NCBI GenBank assembly: GCA_963676875.1
Contig: OY781436.1
Span: 4,773,156-4,837,155, forward strand
Reading direction: 5' to 3'
Source: UBA6244 sp963676875
GTDB lineage: Bacteria; Bacteroidota; Bacteroidia; Bacteroidales; F082
DNA: 64,000 nucleotides
The position numbers were made by a program, and so were the translations under genes. Below are positions 54,862-63,368 of this stretch, piece by piece (positions within the stretch are counted from its first letter, which is position 1; each line of letters starts with the position of its first letter). Under the pieces are notes generated by a model that saw nothing but the letters and a program-made list of their open reading frames with translations, had not been told where the DNA came from and made no database searches.

Positions 54862-56883
54862 TTAAAACCGTTCGAATTCGTCATCCAGATCGTCAGGTGT
54901 ACTTAAATCGATATCCACACCCTTCGAGTAATTTTTACCTGCGTTTTTAAATCCGGAAGATTTCCGCTCGGCAATAAGCTTCCTGCTATTACTGTATTCT
55001 TTGGCCTTTCTAGCTTTATGACCCGCTATTTTAAAGTGTGAAATTACACTAACCAATTGTTCCGCCTGGCTCGATAATTCTTCTGAATTGGTGGCCATTT
55101 CTTCAGCAGCCGCAGCATTTTGCTGACTCACGTCGTTGAGGATTTGTATGGCGTTGTTTATTTGGTTGGCAGCATCACGTTGCTCCTTACTGGCAGCAGA
55201 TATTTCTTGCACCAAGAGAGAAGAACTCTGAATGCTGGGCACCAGTTTGGCCATGATTTCCTTTGTTTTTCCGGCCACTTCAGCACTTTCCATACTAATG
55301 GTGTTGATGGCAGCCGCAGCCATCTTGGTTTTATCGGCCAACTTACCCACTTCGGAAGCCACCACGCCAAATCCACGGCCATATTCACCGGCACGGGCAG
55401 CTTCCACCGAAGCATTCAAAGCCAGAATATTGGTTTGGAAGGCAATGTCGCTGATGACGGAAATTTTTCCTGCAATTTGTTCCATGGAACTCACTGTAGT
55501 CAGGATAATTTTACTTCCCTCCTGCACCTGCGAACTCACTGAATTGGATAATTCTTCGGTTTGACTTGCATTGTCGGCATTTTGTTGGATATTCGACGAC
55601 ATCTGCTCCATAGAAGCCGACACTTCCTCAATGGAAGAAGCCTGCTCGGACGCTCCGGAAGACAAAATTTGTGAGGAGCCACTCAATTGAGCACTTGCAT
55701 CTGCCAGATTGCTGGTGGCATCCATCACGCTGATAATAACATCGCGGGTAGTTTGTGCAATCTTTCGCAGAGCATCGGCCAGCACCCCGATTTCATCGCC
55801 TTGATGAATATCTATAGTGGCATCCAATTCGCCATCGGCCAATTTTTTGGCAAACTCCACCTCTTTGTTGATGGGCCTGGACAGAGACTTGCCTATGAGG
55901 ATGGTAGCCGGAACCATAATTACAACAATTACCCCACAAACTATCAGTATCGTATTGATAAGTTTTCGTTTGGGTGCCATAATTTCCTGTTCATCTATTT
56001 CGGTAATAACCACCCAGTTTAACCCTTTCACATTTAGACGTTCGTAACTACTCAAAACCTCATTGCCACGGTAATCGGTTATCACCTCAGTTCCAGAGTT
56101 TCCGGCAAAGGCTTTTTGTGTAGCCTTGGTTTCCACTTTTTGTGTCAAAACCGTTGATTTGGCTGAGAACCGGGAATCGGTACGAAAATAATAATCGTTG
56201 CCCACCACATAAGTTTCGCCCGTTTGCCCCAAGCCATCTACCATGCCCATCATTTTATTGAGTTCACTGCTACTAAATTCAGCAATCAGGACTGCCAAAA
56301 TTTCGCCCTGATAAACCACAGGCTGACCAATAAACATAGATGGGATGCTTTCTTCTCCATTTCCCCTTTCCATATCACTCACCACCACATCGCCGGTAAT
56401 TTTGCAGGTCTTCCATATTTTTGCCATCATATTCGATTCCTGAGACAGTTTTATCTCGGTGGCAAACGCCCTGTTTTGCATAAAAACAATGCTTCCTTCT
56501 TTGGCATCAGCAATGATGATATTCGACATGGCATTGGCCTTCATATAAGTTTCAAAGGATTTGGAATACATGGCCAAATCCTCTTGAGCGATTGTTCCGT
56601 TTTTGCCCGTTGGTTTGGCATTTTTTAACGATAATAGACCATTGATAGCCTTAACCGTAACAGGCATACGCGACAAAGCCACCACTGCATTCTCTTTATT
56701 TTTCACAAAATCTTCTATCTGTGCCTTCTTAATGCTTTGAACCGACCGAATGTGATCGTACGCACTCTTGGTGAGTATATCATCTGCCGCGCCAATTGAT
56801 ACATAGGCCATGATAAAAATACAAACCAAGCCCAGAACGGACACGTAAATTAAAATTTTCAATGTGATACTTAAATTCTTCAT
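54862..56883 (-). CDS. Methyl-accepting chemotaxis protein
   Basis: The ATG at 56883 is preferred; the longer frame to 56943 adds a basic tail before the membrane helix. The 673-aa receptor has a first membrane helix (LKILIYVSVLGLVCIFIMAY), a large extracytoplasmic dCache-like sensor (about 45-320; GQTGETYVVGNDYYFRTDSR), a second helix (TILIVCGVIVVIMVPATILI), HAMP, and a signalling hairpin with FQTNILALNASVEAARAGEYGRGFGVVASEV. It is the only receptor in the window. The ligand is unknown. Confidence 0.95.
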   Translation of the reverse strand: MKNLSITLKILIYVSVLGLVCIFIMAYVSIGAADDILTKSAYDHIRSVQSIKKAQIEDFVKNKENAVVALSRMPVTVKAINGLLSLKNAKPTGKNGTIAQEDLAMYSKSFETYMKANAMSNIIIADAKEGSIVFMQNRAFATEIKLSQESNMMAKIWKTCKITGDVVVSDMERGNGEESIPSMFIGQPVVYQGEILAVLIAEFSSSELNKMMGMVDGLGQTGETYVVGNDYYFRTDSRFSAKSTVLTQKVETKATQKAFAGNSGTEVITDYRGNEVLSSYERLNVKGLNWVVITEIDEQEIMAPKRKLINTILIVCGVIVVIMVPATILIGKSLSRPINKEVEFAKKLADGELDATIDIHQGDEIGVLADALRKIAQTTRDVIISVMDATSNLADASAQLSGSSQILSSGASEQASSIEEVSASMEQMSSNIQQNADNASQTEELSNSVSSQVQEGSKIILTTVSSMEQIAGKISVISDIAFQTNILALNASVEAARAGEYGRGFGVVASEVGKLADKTKMAAAAINTISMESAEVAGKTKEIMAKLVPSIQSSSLLVQEISAASKEQRDAANQINNAIQILNDVSQQNAAAAEEMATNSEELSSQAEQLVSVISHFKIAGHKARKAKEYSNSRKLIAERKSSGFKNAGKNYSKGVDIDLSTPDDLDDEFERF

Positions 56884-56962
56884 ACGGCAATATTTTAGTC
56901 TATGTTTTTTTACTTTTGGTGGGGTGGTTTTGCCCACCCTCACGCTTATTATTATCAGAAAA

Positions 56963-57430
56963 TTAATTCGTCACAACATGCATATTACTGAATATCATGG
57001 GAATGTTCAGTATCATAATAAACTGATCATCCTTCTTGAATACACCTAAAATATGTTCCAACGTATGGCTGTTGCCCAATGTGGGTGGCAAGGAGATTTG
57101 ATCATCAGCAATACTTTCAACTGTCAATACTTCATCCACGATGGCTCCAAAACTCACTTCTCTGGACTGGGTGCTTACCGACAAAATGACAATACAAGTA
57201 TTTTTAGTTCGTTGGGTTTCAGGCAAGCCGATGGTTTGGTTTAAATCGATCACCGGCAATACATTACCATGATGATTGATGACCCCTTTCATGCTGTCGG
57301 GAGCGTTTGGCACATGAGTTATCTCTGATAACTGTAGTATTTTAATGGTCTGACTCACACTAATGGCATACAATTCATTGGTCAGTTTAAAGGTCAGATA
57401 CGAGTCGGTTTTGATATCGCCGTTAGCCAT
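56963..57430 (-). CDS. cheW: CheW coupling protein
   Basis: ATG 57430 gives 155 aa, the usual CheW size; earlier in-frame starts overlap cheA. Features are YLTFKLTNELYAISV, HVPNAPDSMKGVINHHGNVLPVIDL and VSFGAIVDEV. It links the MCP to CheA. It is 13 nt after the cheA stop. Confidence 0.94.
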   Translation of the reverse strand: MANGDIKTDSYLTFKLTNELYAISVSQTIKILQLSEITHVPNAPDSMKGVINHHGNVLPVIDLNQTIGLPETQRTKNTCIVILSVSTQSREVSFGAIVDEVLTVESIADDQISLPPTLGNSHTLEHILGVFKKDDQFIMILNIPMIFSNMHVVTN

Positions 57431-57443
57431 TTTATCTCTATTT

Positions 57444-59516
57444 TTATTTGGTATAATAATCAATGAGTTTATTTGTGTCGAGTACCAAGGCAACCTTACC
57501 ATCGCCCAATATGGTAGCCCCGGCAAATAGCTCGTTTATTTCGAGTAATTTATCTATGGGTTTTAGTACCGCCTGATATTCTGAAATCAATTCGTTTACA
57601 ACCAATCCCACCAGCTTATTGCTATAGCTCACCGTAATAACATGTAGGGGATCGTTGGCATTATTGACCCCATTAAATTCAAGGGGCAGATTAATAAACG
57701 GCAATTGTGTCCCCTCCAATTCAACTACATTATTTCGCGCATTCGTTACCTTTTTTGCGCTTACCTGATGAATTCTATTTACCACAGAAAGAGGTATGAT
57801 CAATTGGTCCGACCCCACCTTTACCAACAGTCCATCGATGATTGACAATGTAAGTGGGAGCTTTATCTGAACTGTTGTTCCTTTTCCATATTCAGAACTT
57901 ATACGTACCTCACCACGGAGTTCTTCAATTTGTTTTCTCACGATATCCATGCCCACACCTCGACCTGACACATCCGTGACCACCTTACTGGTTGAAAACC
58001 CGGGAATTAGCAACAATTGAAATATTTCGCTTTCGTTCAGATCGTTAACTCTTGTAATCAGTTTTTTTTCGATCGCCTTTTCCAAAACACGCTTTTTATC
58101 AATCCCTGCACCATCATCACTAATATCAATGAGGATAGAAGTGCCTGAATACTCCGCTTTCAGGTGAATGGTTCCGGTTTCAGGTTTATTATTTTTTAAC
58201 CGTATGTCAGGAGGTTCAATCCCATGATCCATGGCATTTCGTATGATATGCATGATGGGGTCAGAAATGGCTGAGATAATACTCTTATCAAGCTCTGTTT
58301 CGGTACCCTCTGTTGTCAGAACCACCTTCTTTTGGAGGCTCAACGACAAATCGCGAACCAACCTTTTGTATTTTACCAGCATGTTACTCAATGGAACAAG
58401 CCGCATATCAAATGCCGTATCGCGAAACTGTCGGGAAAGGTGTTGAAAATCCTCAGCCAAATTGGATAATTCATTGGATTCAATATGATTGGAGATTGTC
58501 ACCAATCGCGCTTGCGTTGTAACCAATTCGCTGACCAAATTTATTAATGCGTCTAGCTTTTTTGAAGACACCTTTACAGTTTCCATAACCTCGGTCGGCT
58601 TGTTGCTTTCGATACCGGGGAGAATCTCATTTTGTAGCTGAACGTTTGTGTCCTCTGCTTTTTTTGACACCTCCTTAAGTGACTTGCTTGCGGCAACCTC
58701 CGGCTCATCTTCTTTGCAAATATCTCGAAAGGCATCCAAATTATGGGCATCACGAGCAAGCTGGTTTTTTAGCAAATCCCTGACATCCGGACCTGCAAGC
58801 AAGTTTTTTTCGCTCAATTGTTCTATCACCAACGAGCAATCATCTTCAACGAAAATAAACACATCGTTAATCTCGGAAAAATCGGCTTCGGTAGCCAACA
58901 ATACAATCCAATACAAATAACATTTCTCGGCATCCAAGTCGTTGATTACAGGTACTTTTCGGTAACACATCTGTACCATAGCTTCGCCAAGATCAACCAG
59001 CTCATCAATAAGATATAATGGGTTGGTTCCGTCGTTGAAAATACCTTCGTCCGGCTCAAATTTTATGTAATACAACGATTTTGGAGTTGAATTTTCGGGG
59101 ATAGGTTGTGGCACATTTTCCTCTGTGCCTGTGTTTTCATGAGCGCCTTTATGAAGATGACCCGCTATCCACTGTTTCTTTTCTTCAACTAACTTTAGCA
59201 ACTCCGGTTGGTCATCATTTTCCAACAATCCGGAAATCAGGTCGGTGGTATTGATGGTAAAGTCGACAATACCGCTGTCAAGACTCAGAATATTATTTCG
59301 GATTTGATCGTAAAGGGCTTCCAGATTATGAGTAAAATCGCTTAGGTTGTTATATCCAAACATGGCACCCGATCCCTTGAGCGAATGCATGACGCGAAAA
59401 ACTTCATTCACGAGTTCTTTATTGGACAGATCGTTTTCCAATAGCATAAGGGCTTCCTCAAGCTTTGTGAGGAGATCCCGTGCTTCATCGCGAAAAAGTT
59501 TTTTAAAATCTTCCAT
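57444..59516 (-). CDS. cheA: Chemotaxis histidine kinase CheA
   Basis: This 690-aa protein has an N-terminal Hpt domain with H44 in MHSLKGSGAMFG and a middle domain (YIKFEPDEGIFNDGTNPLYLI). The dimerisation helices follow (VSSKKLDALINLVSELVTTQ), then the HATPase (IMHIIRNAMDHGIE, DDGAGIDKKRV, GRGVGMDIVRKQI) and a C-terminal CheW-like domain. It autophosphorylates and passes phosphate to CheY/CheB. Its ATG overlaps the cheY stop (TAATG). Confidence 0.96.
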   Translation of the reverse strand: MEDFKKLFRDEARDLLTKLEEALMLLENDLSNKELVNEVFRVMHSLKGSGAMFGYNNLSDFTHNLEALYDQIRNNILSLDSGIVDFTINTTDLISGLLENDDQPELLKLVEEKKQWIAGHLHKGAHENTGTEENVPQPIPENSTPKSLYYIKFEPDEGIFNDGTNPLYLIDELVDLGEAMVQMCYRKVPVINDLDAEKCYLYWIVLLATEADFSEINDVFIFVEDDCSLVIEQLSEKNLLAGPDVRDLLKNQLARDAHNLDAFRDICKEDEPEVAASKSLKEVSKKAEDTNVQLQNEILPGIESNKPTEVMETVKVSSKKLDALINLVSELVTTQARLVTISNHIESNELSNLAEDFQHLSRQFRDTAFDMRLVPLSNMLVKYKRLVRDLSLSLQKKVVLTTEGTETELDKSIISAISDPIMHIIRNAMDHGIEPPDIRLKNNKPETGTIHLKAEYSGTSILIDISDDGAGIDKKRVLEKAIEKKLITRVNDLNESEIFQLLLIPGFSTSKVVTDVSGRGVGMDIVRKQIEELRGEVRISSEYGKGTTVQIKLPLTLSIIDGLLVKVGSDQLIIPLSVVNRIHQVSAKKVTNARNNVVELEGTQLPFINLPLEFNGVNNANDPLHVITVSYSNKLVGLVVNELISEYQAVLKPIDKLLEINELFAGATILGDGKVALVLDTNKLIDYYTK

Positions 59517-59881
59517 TATCGCACCACCTTGTTGATAACGCTAATTAGCTTTTCCTTTTCAAAGGGTTTACTCAACCAACCCGTGGCTCCGGCCTTTTTG
59601 GCTTCCAACTTTTTTTCTTTCAAAGTTTCAGTTGTAAGAAGCAGAATGGGGACTCGTTTGTATTGCTCGGTTTTTCTAACCTGAGCAATTAGTTCGATAC
59701 CATTCATAACAGGCATATGAAGATCCGTAAGAATCAGGTCAATTTTTTTTCCGTCCAGTTGCTTGAAAGCTTCACTTCCATCTTGCGCCTTGATAATTTC
59801 AAAACCCATCTCAGAAAGAAAAAAGGCAATGGATTCGCGGATACTGGAGGAGTCGTCAACGACAAGTACAGTTTTTTTCAT
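59516..59881 (-). CDS. cheY: CheY-like response regulator
   Basis: This 121-aa single receiver domain has VVDDSSSIRE, D53 in LTDLHMPVMNG, the TTE switch residue region and the SKPFEKE Lys. It is cotranscribed with cheA. The output is unknown, as no flagellar genes are present in the window. Gliding or biofilm outputs are possible. Confidence 0.94.
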   Translation of the reverse strand: MKKTVLVVDDSSSIRESIAFFLSEMGFEIIKAQDGSEAFKQLDGKKIDLILTDLHMPVMNGIELIAQVRKTEQYKRVPILLLTTETLKEKKLEAKKAGATGWLSKPFEKEKLISVINKVVR

Positions 59882-59882
59882 G

Positions 59883-60215
59883 CTAATTCCTGCTTTGTAA
59901 TGAGTGTATAGTTTCTAGCGTCCCTGTTTTTTCAAGTAATTCGAGCATGGAGGGCTCTAAATCAAATTCTACAAAAGTCAATTTTTTACTGCTATTTCTT
60001 TGCTGAATAAATCCAATTAAAAGCTGAACAAAGCTTAGATCGAAGTTCCGCACATTGCTCACAACAACAGTTATTTTACTTGAAGAGATGCCTTTAGCTA
60101 AAAATTTATCTTGTAATAGTGAACTGTTTTCGATAGACAAGTCACCGGAAACATTTAAAATGATAACATCTTTTGATACCTGTTTGGTATCAAATTGAAA
60201 ATCCGAAGTGGGCAT
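59883..60215 (-). CDS. STAS-domain protein
   Basis: This 110-aa protein matches STAS anti-sigma antagonist-type domains (VIILNVSGDLSIENSSLLQD, NVRNFDLSFVQLLIGF). The Ser in DLS aligns with the regulatory Ser of SpoIIAA. It is the first gene of the chemotaxis operon, and could be a scaffold or phospho-switch for the kinases. Confidence 0.85.
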   Translation of the reverse strand: MPTSDFQFDTKQVSKDVIILNVSGDLSIENSSLLQDKFLAKGISSSKITVVVSNVRNFDLSFVQLLIGFIQQRNSSKKLTFVEFDLEPSMLELLEKTGTLETIHSLQSRN

Positions 60216-60243
60216 AGAGCTTTTTTACATCTAAAATCTTGCT

Positions 60244-60273
60244 CTAAAATACATAAAAATCGGGTTAAAACAA
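60244..60273 (-). promoter_or_regulatory. Promoter of the chemotaxis operon
   Basis: On the minus strand, TTG (60273-60271), a 19-nt spacer and TATTTTAG (60251-60244) form a near-consensus promoter, 28 nt upstream of the STAS start. Confidence 0.6.
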
Positions 60274-60285
60274 CAAGTTCGACAA

Positions 60286-60471
60286 TTATTCCAACATAGC
60301 CTTGGTAATGAGCTCAGTAAGCGTTTTGGGGTTGGTACGGATAATGGTGATCAACATATCTAAAGTATTGGTTTTGTTCAAACCCAGCGAGCTTCCGGTT
60401 TTTTCGATGAACTTGATATTTTGTTGCGAAAGGCGAAAACCTGTGTGTATTTTGTTGTCTTTTTTCACCAT
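60286..60471 (-). CDS. Small RHH-like protein, 61 aa
   Basis: The sequence begins with a basic stretch (MVKKDNKIHTGFRLSQQN), then two helices (IKFIEKTGSSLGLNKTNTLD, MLITIIRTNPKTLTEL) resembling a ribbon-helix-helix DNA-binding protein. It overlaps the J-domain gene by 7 nt. It could autoregulate the promoter with the inverted repeat at 60848-60873. Confidence 0.6.
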   Translation of the reverse strand: MVKKDNKIHTGFRLSQQNIKFIEKTGSSLGLNKTNTLDMLITIIRTNPKTLTELITKAMLE

Positions 60472-60824
60472 CGCTGTATGCTTTTATGTTTGAGGGCAAC
60501 GAATTTGGGGTTGGTTAGACAGACCCCGTCCAGCTTGCTAAATTCGGCTACACGTTGGGTATATCCCGATCTGGCTTTGAAACTGTCCTTAAAAACCTGA
60601 ATAACCAACGAAACCGATCCGTTGACTACCACCAAATCTCCCGCTGCCACCAGCCCGAATTTCTGGTTTTGCACCTTAAATCGTTGTTTCAACAGCTCGT
60701 ACTCGCCATTTATTTCCTTCATTGTTTCCATGCTTCCGCCAAGGTCAGGATGATTCAGCATGGCCAAACGACGATGCAACAACTTAAGCTCATTCAAACT
60801 CGAAACACGGTTGAAGTACTTCAT
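60465..60824 (-). CDS. J-domain (DnaJ-like) small protein
   Basis: This 119-aa protein has a short J domain near its N-terminus: helix II and the HPD motif (LHRRLAMLNHPDLGGS) and helix III (MKEINGEYELLKQRF). The C-terminal half is beta-rich (LVVVNGSVSLVIQVF). The HPD motif implies stimulation of an Hsp70. It is very short compared with DnaJ. It is followed by the overlapping RHH-like gene. Confidence 0.75.
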   Translation of the reverse strand: MKYFNRVSSLNELKLLHRRLAMLNHPDLGGSMETMKEINGEYELLKQRFKVQNQKFGLVAAGDLVVVNGSVSLVIQVFKDSFKARSGYTQRVAEFSKLDGVCLTNPKFVALKHKSIQRW

Positions 60825-60843
60825 TTTTCAATGAAAATTTTTA

Positions 60844-60874
60844 CAAATGTACAACATTGTTCTACATTGTACAA
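60844..60874 (-). promoter_or_regulatory. Promoter with overlapping inverted repeat, J-domain operon
   Basis: On the minus strand, TTG (60874-60872), a 20-nt spacer and TACATTTG (60851-60844) match the consensus. The inverted repeat TGTACAA (60848-60854) / TTGTACA (60867-60873) covers both elements, so a bound repressor would block RNA polymerase. Confidence 0.7.
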
Positions 60875-60901
60875 CGTTTTAAGCAAAATAATTTCTGTTA
60901 A

Positions 60902-61048
60902 AACGACAAACATGCTCAAGAAAAGGGAGTTACGAATCTCGTTTGGGGTGATACAGAAGACTTTTCCGGAAAAACAAAGAGGACAGCACGCAATACCATC
61001 AAACGCAACAAGTGCAAATATTGCGCCATCAGCAAGCTGAAATACTGA
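60902..61048 (+). other. Possible gene remnant encoding a basic CxxC tail
   Basis: Within the gene-free stretch 60825-61336 one frame reads GDTEDFSGKTKRTARN and then NKCKYCAISKLKY before a stop at 61046. It has no convincing start. The basic CxxC end looks protein-like but no family comes to mind. It may be chance. The rest of the stretch shows nothing. Confidence 0.25.
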
Positions 61049-61336
61049 TGGTGAAGTTGCTTACTTGAGTTTTAAAGCAGAGGCTGAGTCTCTATCAGTC
61101 TGTTTAAGTGCATGATACAAAGCCGCAATTTTCTCCATATAACTTCGTGTGTTCTCCGCGCCACTCCGCGACACAGCTATTCAACTATTTTGCAGCGTTT
61201 TACGAAAAATATCTTATGAAGGAAATGGATGTATATCCATCTGTAAATCGATTAAATTTACAGAAAAACATGTAATTCCCAATGATTTATTGGTGAAATC
61301 AAAATGCGAAACTTGAGATTGTTATTTTTCGGAAAA

Positions 61337-62416
61337 TCAGGGATTAAGGAAGTATTTTTTTCGAAAGAAAAAGGCCAGATTGACCAGCGCAATCATTACC
61401 GGCACTTCCACCAGCGGCCCGATGACGGCGGCAAAGGCCTCACCTGAATTCATCCCAAAAATGGCGATGGCAACAGCAATGGCCAATTCAAAATTGTTGC
61501 TGGCCGCCGTAAACGAAAGGGTAACCGATTGTTCGTAGTCGGCACCTACCTTTTTGCTCATGAAAAATGAAAGCACAAACATCACCAAAAAATAAATCAG
61601 CAGCGGAATGGCAATCAACACCACAGCCATAGGTATCTTAATGATGTACTCGCCCTTGAGTGAAAACATCACCACGATGGTAAACAGCAAGGCGATGAGG
61701 GTGAGCGGACTGATTTTGGGAATAAAACGGCTGTGATACCATTGTTTGCCCTTTATCCTGATTAAGATGATGCGGGTGAGAAAACCGGCAATAAACGGGA
61801 TGCCAAGATAAATGAAAACACTTTCTGCAATCTGTCCAATGGTGATTTGTTCCACTGCGTTATTGGTGGGAATCCCGAACCATCCGGGCAGTATGGCAAT
61901 AAAAAAGTAGGCATAAACCGAAAAAAACAACACCTGAAAGATGGAATTGAAAGCCACCAATCCCGCAGCATATTGGGCATCTCCTTTGGCCAGGTCATTC
62001 CACACAATCACCATGGCGATGCAACGTGCCAGTCCGATCATGATGATGCCGTACATGTAGGGAAGGTTGGAATTGTTTTCGCCCGGAAACAGTTTGAAGA
62101 AAATGATGGCCAATGCGAACATCAACACCGGACCGATGATCCAGTTTTGCACCAACGACAGGGTTAATACCCGATAATTCTTAAACACATCCCCCAATTC
62201 TTCGTATTTTACCTTGGCCAGCGGCGGGTACATCATGAGTATCAGTCCGATGGCTATGGGAATGTTGGTAGTGCTGTCGGGTGAAGATTTGAGATTTTCC
62301 CAAAAATCGGCCACTGCCGGAAAAAAATATCCCGACAACACGCCAAACGCCATGGCCAGAAAAATCCAGAGGGTTAAATAACGGTCGAGGAATTTGAGTC
62401 TTTTTTTTGAGGGCAT
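61337..62416 (-). CDS. ACR3-family arsenite efflux transporter
   Basis: This 359-aa protein has about ten membrane helices. The ACR3 signature GLARCIAMVIVWNDLAKGD includes the conserved Cys, and IPIAIGLILMMYPPLAKVKY is typical. It exports As(III). It lies 42 nt after the arsenate reductase gene. No arsR is seen beside it. Confidence 0.94.
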   Translation of the reverse strand: MPSKKRLKFLDRYLTLWIFLAMAFGVLSGYFFPAVADFWENLKSSPDSTTNIPIAIGLILMMYPPLAKVKYEELGDVFKNYRVLTLSLVQNWIIGPVLMFALAIIFFKLFPGENNSNLPYMYGIIMIGLARCIAMVIVWNDLAKGDAQYAAGLVAFNSIFQVLFFSVYAYFFIAILPGWFGIPTNNAVEQITIGQIAESVFIYLGIPFIAGFLTRIILIRIKGKQWYHSRFIPKISPLTLIALLFTIVVMFSLKGEYIIKIPMAVVLIAIPLLIYFLVMFVLSFFMSKKVGADYEQSVTLSFTAASNNFELAIAVAIAIFGMNSGEAFAAVIGPLVEVPVMIALVNLAFFFRKKYFLNP

Positions 62417-62458
62417 AGGAGTATCTTTTAATCCATTTATTTCATTAAAAAATTCCGT

Positions 62459-62890
62459 CTATAAATCAAGCTGAGGTTTCATTTGTTCCAGGTAGAGCTT
62501 CCAAAACGCGTCGCCGATTTCATCCCGCACACGAACGAATTCACCCCAAATATACTCCTCCGAACCCATGGCATGCGACGGATCGTCGAAGCCTATGTGC
62601 AACCGATGCTTTACCTTACCCACAAACGCCGGACACACTTCGTTGGCACCGCCACAAACGGTGATCACGTAGTCCCAGGCTTCGTCCAGATACTTTTCCA
62701 CAGGATCAGAGGTGTGATGACTGATGTCGATGCCCAAACCGGCCATCACATCAACCGCTTTGGGATTCAGTTTGCCGGATGCCTCCGTGCCTGCCGAATA
62801 CACCATTAGTCTTTTATCAAAGGAAGCTAAAAAGCCGTGCGCCATCTGACTTCGGCAACTATTTCCGGTACACAGGATTAATATTTTCAT
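62459..62890 (-). CDS. arsC: Arsenate reductase (LMW-PTP type)
   Basis: The ATG at 62890 gives 143 aa starting MKILILCTGNSCRSQMA, with the catalytic P-loop CxxxxCR type motif; the longer frame (62911) was rejected. HHTSDPVEKYLDEAWDYVITVC includes the resolving Cys region, and DDPSHAMGSEEY carries the Asp/Pro loop. It reduces As(V) to As(III) for export by ACR3. A -7-like box (TATGTTTG, 62916-62909) lies just upstream. Confidence 0.95.
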   Translation of the reverse strand: MKILILCTGNSCRSQMAHGFLASFDKRLMVYSAGTEASGKLNPKAVDVMAGLGIDISHHTSDPVEKYLDEAWDYVITVCGGANEVCPAFVGKVKHRLHIGFDDPSHAMGSEEYIWGEFVRVRDEIGDAFWKLYLEQMKPQLDL

Positions 62891-62908
62891 ATACAACAAC
62901 CGTTTGGG

Positions 62909-62916
62909 CAAACATA
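62909..62916 (-). promoter_or_regulatory. -7-like box of the ars operon
   Basis: On the minus strand TATGTTTG matches TAnnTTTG, 18 nt upstream of the arsC ATG. No clear -33 TTG is seen. Confidence 0.45.
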
Positions 62917-63048
62917 CGATTTTGTGTTGTCACATTGGAAATTATAACCATGAGAAACGTCATAGTTTTGAGGGGAATTGGGGATTTGGGTTTCGGTGGC
63001 GTGGAAGGGGTAAGGTATTTACCTAAAACAAAAATGAGGGGAGATTAA

Positions 63049-63109
63049 CTTCAAGCGTGGACGCTTGAAGCAGGGTTGAGTGACGTACTTCAAGCGTGGA
63101 CGCATGAAG
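63049..63109. repeat. Two palindromes related to the REP-like hairpins
   Basis: CTTCAAGCGT-GG-ACGCTTGAAG (63049-63070) is a perfect 10-bp palindrome. A second copy (63088-63109) differs by one base (ACGCATGAAG). The core AAGCGnnCGCTT resembles the hairpins at 15745, 16705, 17914 and 17957. The gene-free stretch 62891-63368 otherwise holds nothing recognisable. Confidence 0.75.
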
Positions 63110-63343
63110 CAGATGGGTTTAAAGAAAGATTCAGAGCATTAGCATATCAGAATGTCGATGGTTCAGAAGCATGAGGTCATCAACCTAAAATAGTACCACA
63201 GCCCTTGTCCTTCGACTTTAGTTAAGGGCAGAAGGCATAGAAATCGATGCAGAGATTCGAGGATTCGACAACCAACCGCCTTAACCATTTCCTCAACCCT
63301 AACTCAAGGCAATTTAAACCTGAGACACTTTTCCAAAAAATTC

Positions 63344-63351
63344 TATTTTTG
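63344..63351 (+). promoter_or_regulatory. -7-like box before the last gene
   Basis: TATTTTTG matches TAnnTTTG and lies 17 nt before the ATG at 63369. A -33 TTG was not found. Confidence 0.4.
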
Positions 63352-63368
63352 TAAAAAAGCCTGATAAA

